Shown one piece after another: positions 56,870-64,000 of a stretch of 64,000 nucleotides of DNA. The notes under the pieces are model-generated. The model saw nothing but the letters and a program-made list of their open reading frames with translations, was not told where the DNA came from and searched no databases. Origin of the DNA: Stereocaulon alpinum (Eukaryota > Ascomycota > Lecanoromycetes > Lecanorales > Stereocaulaceae); contig JAEUBA010000089.1 of assembly GCA_018257865.1 (NCBI GenBank), positions 62,001 to 126,000 on the forward strand. Direction: 5' to 3'. Within the stretch, counting starts at the first letter, position 1, and every line of letters begins with the position of its first letter. Made by a program: the position numbers and the translations under genes.

Positions 56870-58251
56870 ACTTTTATTTCTAAAACCTACCCCACCACAT
56901 TTGCAATTATTAATAATCTAGTAACTACACTACTACCAGCGATCTAATCATCTATAGCGCCTATAATATAGCTTATCTAATAGTACTCTATCAAATTCCT
57001 GCCTCTTATCTATATAGCATCGCGCTTTCCCAAAAGTTACTGGGGAACCCTGAGTTGCCGAGCGCGCCGGTAGGGCTAACAGTAGGATACAGCGGAATTA
57101 GTAACTTAATATTACTAACAGTATTAAATCAGCCTAATCTATAACTCTTTACTACTAATTTAATAATATTAGTCTAGCTAGCAACTAGATATTACTGTTA
57201 GTATAATATCTAACTAATTAGTATATCTATTACGCGTTCAGCTAGCTATCAGCTTAATTAGTAATATAACGCTACTAATATATAGCTACTAGTCTTCTTT
57301 TTAAGTTATTATAATTAATAAACTCTTATATAGTCTATATATATCTACTAATTAGTAGCTATATATCTTTATATATAATTTAAGTAGGTAGTTAAAGCTA
57401 AATAAAGTCTTCTATATATATAATCCGTTTGAATTATAGCTACTGCTAATAGCTCCTTTAGTATATAAAAGCCGCTTTCGAGTAAAGGCTTAACTCTATA
57501 ATAACCTATTATCTACTAATATAACTATATCTTCTACTCCTTATAATTCGAGTAAATAACTAATATAGAGAGTTATAACGTCTAGTTACTAACTTATTAG
57601 TAGCACCTTATAAAATTTTACTAGATTAGGGGCGTATATATTTCGCCCTTTTTTATACTTATCCGATTAGTATCCGGCAGCTTAATTAGGGGGGCTCTAA
57701 GAATAGTATCTAAGTATATCCTTCTTACTATTATCCTAACTAGTATACTATATAGTCGCTTATTATAGACGTTACTATTTCTAAGGTAGTGCGTTAATAT
57801 AGAGATATATTACTACGTATCTTAAATAGTTTAGGACGAGTACTTAAGGTTCTTAAAGCTTTATTATATATTTACAGCTATATAGACGTAGTATATTAAT
57901 ATTTTAAAAATATAACCTTACTACTCTATAAGCTTAATATACTAGATTCTTAAAATTATAATATTAGGACCCTTTAATAGATTGCTAGCCGCTATTATAA
58001 ATAGAAGTAATAATATTAGTATCCCCAGCGCGTATAGCGGTAGAAATTCTATCTAAAGACCGAAATAGAACCTATATACTTAATACTTAAGATAATAAAG
58101 TATAGGAATAGCTTATTAAGTCTATTCTATATTAGTATACCTATTAGATATTTTTAAGTTAGTATTAACCTTTCTTAAGCTAGGAAAATATTACTACTAG
58201 ATATAGCCTAGCGGTACTTAGCTATTAAAGCTCGATAAGCTATAGATATTT

Positions 58252-58345
58252 AAGTTAGGTTTTATACTATCTAAGTAGTATCTAACTTAGGGTTTACCCT
58301 ATCTAAGTATTATCTAACTTAGTTCTGCCCTATCTAAGTTAGATA
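58252..58345. repeat. Short repeats within the RIP block
   Basis: CTATCTAAGT followed by ATCTAACTTAG recurs three times at about 31-32-bp spacing. Each unit is itself partly palindromic. Confidence 0.6.
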
Positions 58346-60239
58346 AATATCTGGCTAGACGTTTCTTAATAACTCCCCTTATAATTTACGGTCTTATTAC
58401 TATTATTTTAGTAAAGTATCGCTATAAAGGCTTAATATCTAACGAATTTGCTCCCTATCTTCCCCGTTAGACTCTATATACGACTCTATAAGCTTAATAA
58501 CCTCTCTACTCCTTAGCTTACTAAAGTACCTAAATATTAGTAATATATAAGGGCTGTAGACCTAATACTAAAGTAAGTAAATATTATATGTATAAGACGC
58601 TATATAGCCTACTAACGTAATAAAGCTATAATTAAATATACTAAAGAGCGAATTGATACCGCTGCGGTAATTAAAATTATAGGTTAGTTCTTTATATTAG
58701 AGGTTTTCCTTAAGACTAAAGCCTTAGCTTTAGACGCTGCGAGGGTAGTTAGTAGCAGCGTTTCCTCCGCTCTATTAACTTAGATATATCTATAGTATTA
58801 TCTCTCCTCCTTTTACGGTATTATACTTAGGTTTATAGCGTTGCCTGAGAAGAATTTAGTAGGAATTTAGCGTAGATTCGTCGCGCTGCCTTAGTATTAA
58901 TCGTTAGGAATTTAGGGTAATATACTGTATTATATTAGTCCTAGTCGATAAAACTATTAATATAGAATATCTCTTTTCCTCTAACCGTTCCTAGTACTAG
59001 ATAAGTACTTCGCTTAATATTTAGTAGTCTATAGAAGCGGCGAGCGCCTATTATTTAAGGATTAAGTATAAGTAACGCCTATACCTTTTTAACTTTAACT
59101 ATTCTATAGCACTCTTATACCTACCTTAGATATTAATAATTAAAGACTTCTATAAAGGTAGCCTAGATATAACTAAGTTATTACTTAAAGTCCCTAGTAT
59201 TAAGATCCTTTACCTCTATAATAACTAAGACTTAGCCGACTAACTTTCCCTCCTATATAGTTTCTAGGTTTCGACTCTTATAGTCTTATTCTTAGACCTA
59301 TACGTAATCTCTGCGCTAGGTTAAATACTGCGAATATTTATAAGGTCTATAGACTACTAAATCCTTATAGAGATATCCTAAATTAGAGGAGTCCTCTCCT
59401 ATAGTCTTCTAATATACGAGGCCTAAATAGATATAAACTAAGTAGCTCTTAACCTAGCTATAGTCTACCTCCCTTCTATTAATATCTAAGTTTAAGGTTA
59501 TACTACCGCAGCTTAGCGTTTTCGCTTAGTACGCCTTAAGAAACGTAGCTAGGCTTTAGAGAAACCTAGCTATATTTAGCTATTTAGCTATATCCCTCGC
59601 CGTTCGCTAGTAACGACTATTATATCTATATAGGTATTTTAGTATATAGCGCTCTTCTGCGTCTACTCGCTATCTTAGTTAGTATAGATCTAGGAGGACC
59701 CTAGCCTTTATACTTTTCTTATCTTTTCGTTTTCTCTTTTAATAAAGTAATATAGGCTCTATCTCTTCGAAAGTTTTAATATCCTATATAATCGTTAACT
59801 TAATATAACGTTCGTTATATTCTATTAATTACTCCTAGTAATCCTTATACTTATTTATTCGATTATAGTAATTCTTAAGTAATATTAGATATACCCTTTT
59901 AGAGGCTTAGGTACTATATCTATCCGGCGGACCGTAGTATCTAATTATATTAATATAGTAACTAATACTATAGAATTTAGGAAAGTTAAAGGTTTACTCG
60001 CCTATTTACTTATTAACCGGTCTATACTTTCGAAATACCTCCTTAAGTAGATCGATCCTTTCTAACGCTGCGTCTATATATTCTAGTATCGCTTCGTCGT
60101 AGGATTAGTATCTTATAAGTATAATAAAGTTAATAATAGCTTATCCCGTATATAGTATATCTAAGTTTTTTTCGGATAAAAGAGGCGCGAAGATAGGTAT
60201 TATAATCTATAATATCTCTTTACTCTCCTCTCCTATCTA

Positions 60240-61150
60240 TTAGCTTAGCTTACTAAACTCCTAAAATCGCCTTAGCTTAGTGAATTTAGGTATAGCTTAA
60301 AAGTAGGCGTTAATTAAGGCTTATACCTTAAGTTTTATTTATCCCTCTCTAATATATTCCCTTAGCTAGTCTAGGAGGTAGTTTAATAGCCCTTTAACTA
60401 TTAATTAGTATAATATATTAAATATCTGTAGTTAGTAGACGTTAACTGCGAAGTAGCCGTCTATAAAGTTAGGCCGGTTATATACTATTATATCTAGTAA
60501 AAGCTTAGGCGTATTTTTATTATACGCTTTTTATATCTATAGCTGCTCTATAGTATTTTTAGGTATTCGCTTTAAATACGGTATTTCGGGACGTAGTTGT
60601 TCCCGTTTATTTAGTAGTACTAAGTAGACCGGATAGTATTTACCGCTCTTAATTAAGGTTATTAGGACTTATTCCTTATAGTCGCCTAGTATAGACGCGA
60701 GTATTAGGTAGTATTATCATATTCGTCCGTCTACGTATATAATAAGGATCCCCTTAGGCGCTAGCTCCTTAAGTACTTTAACAAAATACTATTAGTATAT
60801 TAAGTAAAATCCGTACTTTAGCTAGCTTACCCTCAACTATAAGCCCTATAGCGTAGTAATACACCTTAACTTTTATACTATTATAGACTAATAGTACTAG
60901 TCTAAGTAATATTATCCCTAGCTAAACCTATACCCGCTAAATACCTTAATTGAGGTTACTAATAGTAATATAGACTAGCTACGCCTACTAATCTCCGTAT
61001 ATCTATAATAAATAGGTCTTATCTAATAATATTATAACCGGTACTACTATTAAGCTATTAGGGAGCTTATCTTATATCTCCTACTACTAGCGGGCTGTAT
61101 ATATCTTACTAATAATTAGACCCCCGTTAAGGTTTCGCTAGCGTATCGGT
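60240..61150 (-). pseudogene. RIP-inactivated Plavaka-type (CACTA-like) transposase core
   Basis: Reading the minus strand through RIP stops gives a coherent frame. LPNSLIVVPVIILLDKTYL is followed, after several stops, by LVYITISNLN near 61,050-60,950. After a frame change come PKGILIIYVDGR, GDYKE (about 60,690), NRPNFIDGYFAVNVY, and FTKLRRF-x-EFSKL near 60,250-60,290. The order (V-P-V-I-x-x-x-D-K-T, Y-x-x-I-G-N, then D-Y-x-E-Q, then a helical part ending x-F-x-x-L-R-R-F) is that of Plavaka transposases of fungal CACTA-related elements. Stops are TAG/TAA at positions fitting Gln or Trp. Inactive; family name from memory, so moderately sure. Confidence 0.65.
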
Positions 61151-61494
61151 ATATAGTTAATACTTAAATTAAAAGGTTTATATCTAATAAGAGTTCGTAT
61201 TATACCTATTATATTAAAGTAGAGTATATAATATATTCTAGTCGCCTTATCTAGTTAAATTAATAGGACCCTAAACGCTTACTAAGACTATCTACTAGTA
61301 GTAGCGGAATACTTAATAGTATATAGCTTAACTTTTAGTTATTAAGCGCTATTAAAGCTGCAGCGTCCGTAGAAAGGTTATAATTAAGTATCTTTAAAGA
61401 AATTATCTATTATACTACTAGATAGTCGCGCGTTATATATCTATAAAGCTAGGGTATAATTAGCTTCTAATTAGAAAGGGTACTAGTCTCAGTT

Positions 61495-61566
61495 CGACTT
61501 AGGTATTAACTTAGGTATTAACTTAGGTATTAACTTAGGTATCGACTTAGGTATCGACTTAGACTA
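61495..61566. repeat. 12-bp tandem repeat, six units
   Basis: Six units of a 12-bp word (TAACTTAGGTAT / CGACTTAGGTAT). On the minus strand, upstream of the transposase core, the units read V-D/N-T-stop. The stop is TAA, as expected from a CAA Gln codon after RIP, so the ancestral protein probably had a VDTQ/VNTQ tetrapeptide repeat near its N-terminus. Confidence 0.75.
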
Positions 61567-62887
61567 AGGTATAGAGATAGACTCCGCTAGGGTTATATCC
61601 TCTTCCTCTAAAGGCCTATTAGTACCTTACTCCTATAGGTAGTACTCTATAGAGCTAACTATTAAGGTAGAGATAGTACCTATAGTACTTAGTACTGTTA
61701 TCGACTTTAATTAATTAAGTTCTATATTTAGCTTATCTTACTAGTACTAGATCTCGTTAGTAGAGTTAGTAAGTTTAAGTAATCGCCCTAGAGTATTATT
61801 ATCTATTAAAATAGTTAGGTCCTCCTAGGGGACTTATCTACCTTCGCCTTTATAGGGACTATTACTAATTATATTAACCTTATCTCTTTAGCGTTTATAA
61901 GTAGGGCCCTTAACTTTATCTTTATTAAGGCGTACCTATCTCCTACGCGTCTAATTAGGGTCTCAGCCCTTATAGCGTAGTAGATACTTAGTTAGGCCGC
62001 TTCCGCTACTATACTACTTCTAGTAGCGTTTATACTATTAATCTATCTAGCTTAGGCGTAATATAGAGGTATTATTATTAAGATTAATACGTCTAGGTAG
62101 GTATTAGTAAATATATTTACTACTAGATCTATTAAGCTAACCCGCTATAGGTTAGGATAAATCTATCCTTATATTACCTTAAATCGCCTATCTCTAACTA
62201 TTACTATTAAGTAAATTATAATATACGTATAGTAGGATATTATCCTATAGAAGGCGTTAATTAATAGATAGTTTAAGGGGATTTTCTTTCTATATAATAT
62301 ATTTAATAAACGCCCTGCTTACTTATCTTATTAGGAAATATAATTAGTTATAAACCTTATAGTATATATCCCTATTACTAAAATATACGTCTAAGTTAAA
62401 CTTAGACTATTTTTATATAAGAGTACTTAACTAAGATTTATATTTTAAAGAACGGAATAAGAAAGCTAATTAAGCTTTATAAGTAGATAATAATTTATAA
62501 TACTCTATCTTTATTAGATATTATATATTAAGTATAAAGCTAGATATAGTACGTTAGAAACTAGCTATCCGCTTTCTATATACTATATATATATAAGTTC
62601 CGCTCTTAATTAATATCTCTATCTATTATATTAAGCTCGCTACTTTTAATCTTTTAGTAGCTTAACTTACCTGCTTTTTACTACTACGACGTACTTTTCT
62701 ATAGAGAATAGCCTATATTACCTAATTATATTAAGGTTTACCTATTTAGAGACGTAGTTACCTTACTAGTATTACCTTTACTTACTACTTTTATTAACTA
62801 CTAACTAATCGCTGTTATAAATTAAACCTTAGTATAAATCCCTACTACCCGCTAGTCCTTCTAAATTAGCGAATAATCCTTAATTCC

Positions 62888-62949
62888 TCCTATCCTAAGT
62901 AAAGAATCTCTAACCCTTTCCTATCTTAAGTAAAGAATCCTTAACCTTT
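62888..62949. repeat. 31-bp tandem repeat, two copies
   Basis: TCCTATCCTAAGTAAAGAAT... at 62888-62918 and TCCTATCTTAAGTAAAGAAT... at 62919-62949. A non-coding stretch probably close to an element end. Confidence 0.7.
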
Positions 62950-63129
62950 CTTTCTTCTATTCGCACTATCCTAAAGTTCTTCCCTAATCTATTTATACCG
63001 TCCCTAAATTCTTCTTATCACCCGCCCCTCCGAATTATCTATAATATTATCTAATATAGCCGGTCTCCCTCTTATTAACCCTTATATTAATATAATACTA
63101 GAGCCTATCCTAATAGAGGCTAACTTCTA

Positions 63130-64000
63130 TACTATTATTAGTAAGATAAAGTTAGGAATTCCGTAGAACTTTAGTAATATCCGTAGGGGCCTAAGGTACT
63201 ATACTAGCCTTTTTAGCGCCCTACGCTAAGTAATTAAAGACCGCCTCCGGAGTACCGCCCTTTAGGGTATAAATCTAAGGAGTTATAGTAAAGACCTTAC
63301 TAAGGTCCTTAACTCTATTACTACTAACTTTAACCTTCCTAATTATATACCCCCTTTCCGCGACGAGGTACTACGTATACTAATAAGACTAATAAATAAA
63401 GTACCTACTATAGTAAACTAATAGGCTAGTAAACAGCCCTTAGAGGATTCCTATAATTTAATAAATTCTAAAATAGCTAGATATAATAATACTCGCGTAG
63501 AGTAACCTAACTATACTAAACTATTCTTTATATTAGCCCTAATCCTAAATAATACCTATCCGCCTTATATCCTCCTCAGAATTATTTATACGCTTAGAGA
63601 TAAGTTCTATCTTATCTAACTAAGGTAGATTATATATAATACTTTAATTACCGACGCCGACCAGCTATAGAATTAAATTAGTTATAATACTCTAATCTAA
63701 ATCTTAGTAACGAAGGATTTCTAGACTATAGAAGATAATATTTAAGGGAGTACCCTTATCTATAAAGCTAGTAGAATTATATAGTTAACTACTAACTTAG
63801 ATCTATAGAATACTATTCGCTATATATATTTACTTAGTCACCGGCGTTATAAGCTCTACGTTAACCTAGGGGTACTTCGTTAGTTATACTATATTAATTA
63901 ATAGTTAGGATATTTACTAATAGGTATAATAGTATTAATCGAGGGTAATACGACCTATCTAAACTAACCTTATAAAGGTATTTTTAATATTACTTACCGC
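63130..64000 (+). pseudogene. Second RIP-degraded ORF, unknown transposon protein, truncated by window end
   Basis: The plus strand reads for about 290 codons with protein-like stretches between RIP-type stops: VIKDRLRSTAL, GINLRSYSKDLTKVLNSITT, NYIPPFRDEVLRILIRLINK, YTKLFFILALILNNTYPPYI. Stops are again TAG/TAA in places fitting Gln or Trp. The orientation is opposite to the transposase, so it is probably part of another element, perhaps a retrotransposon gag-like protein. I cannot name the family. Confidence 0.4.

Larger units (their letters stand above)
56870..64000. mobile_element. RIP-degraded transposon DNA (AT-rich island), continues past the window end
   Basis: From about 56,870 to the end the sequence is dominated by TA-rich words (TATA, CTAATA, TTAGTA). 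CA and TG dinucleotides are almost absent. No long ORF exists on either strand, and TAG/TAA stops occur where Gln or Trp codons would be. This is the classical result of repeat-induced point mutation (CpA to TpA) in ascomycetes. The left edge at 57,000-57,120 keeps a GC-richer stretch (GGGGAACCCTGAGTTGCCGA) that may be the end of the element. At least one DNA transposon is recognisable inside. Confidence 0.85.

Noticed and set aside
61495..61566. Tandem 12-bp units as a CRISPR-like array or centromeric satellite
   Set aside because: No spacers, only six units, and in frame with a decayed transposase.
1..64000. tRNA, rRNA and CRISPR search by eye
   Set aside because: No T-loop with a matching acceptor stem, no rRNA-like block and no repeat-spacer pattern was found; a covariance-model scan would be decisive.

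Overview
This window looks like part of a nuclear chromosome of a filamentous ascomycete (Pezizomycotina; a Dothideomycete is my best guess). Genes carry short GT..AG introns of about 45-115 bp, several with a visible CTRAY branch point. They include typical fungal families (Dus1, a Bni4-like scaffold, Arl3/Arfrp1, a fungal rhodopsin-like membrane protein, a P450 and a DHA2 MFS transporter). The last 7 kb is AT-rich, nearly free of CpA/TpG and full of in-frame TAG/TAA, the signature of repeat-induced point mutation (RIP). All functional statements are inferred from the sequence alone; no search was run.

Layout. 0-15.2 kb: an accessory block built on three tandem paralogues, all on the minus strand and all intact after splicing (about 724, 677 and 695 aa). 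Each has an atypical Zn2Cys6-like cluster in mid-protein, cut by an intron at the same codon. They alternate with plus-strand Gln/Asn/Tyr/Ser-rich low-complexity proteins and small unknown minus-strand genes. This block is the most unusual thing in the window. 15.2-24.4 kb: gene-poor, with one intact secreted Cys-rich protein of unknown function and several decayed genes (a GNAT acetyltransferase, a multi-pass membrane protein, a possible P-loop relic).

24.4-38.4 kb: core genes: a putative nuclear protein with an acidic tail, DUS1, BNI4-like, ARL3/Arfrp1, with long gene-free spacers. 38.8-46.4 kb: a TPR-repeat pseudogene, two single-pass membrane proteins with PPxY motifs (possible Rsp5 adaptors), a caspase-like gene interrupted by one in-frame TAG, and a frameshifted unknown ORF pair. 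46.8-47.2 kb: an imperfect long inverted repeat.

48-56.4 kb: a rhodopsin-like integral membrane protein, a P450 whose gene needs a 6-nt microexon, a divergently placed eight-exon DHA2-type MFS transporter and a probable P450 relic. This could be a small metabolic or detoxification group at the border of a heterochromatic island. 56.9-64 kb: RIP-degraded transposon DNA. On the minus strand I can still read a Plavaka-type (CACTA-like) transposase; a second decayed ORF of unknown type lies on the plus strand near the window end.

No tRNA, rRNA or CRISPR array was found.
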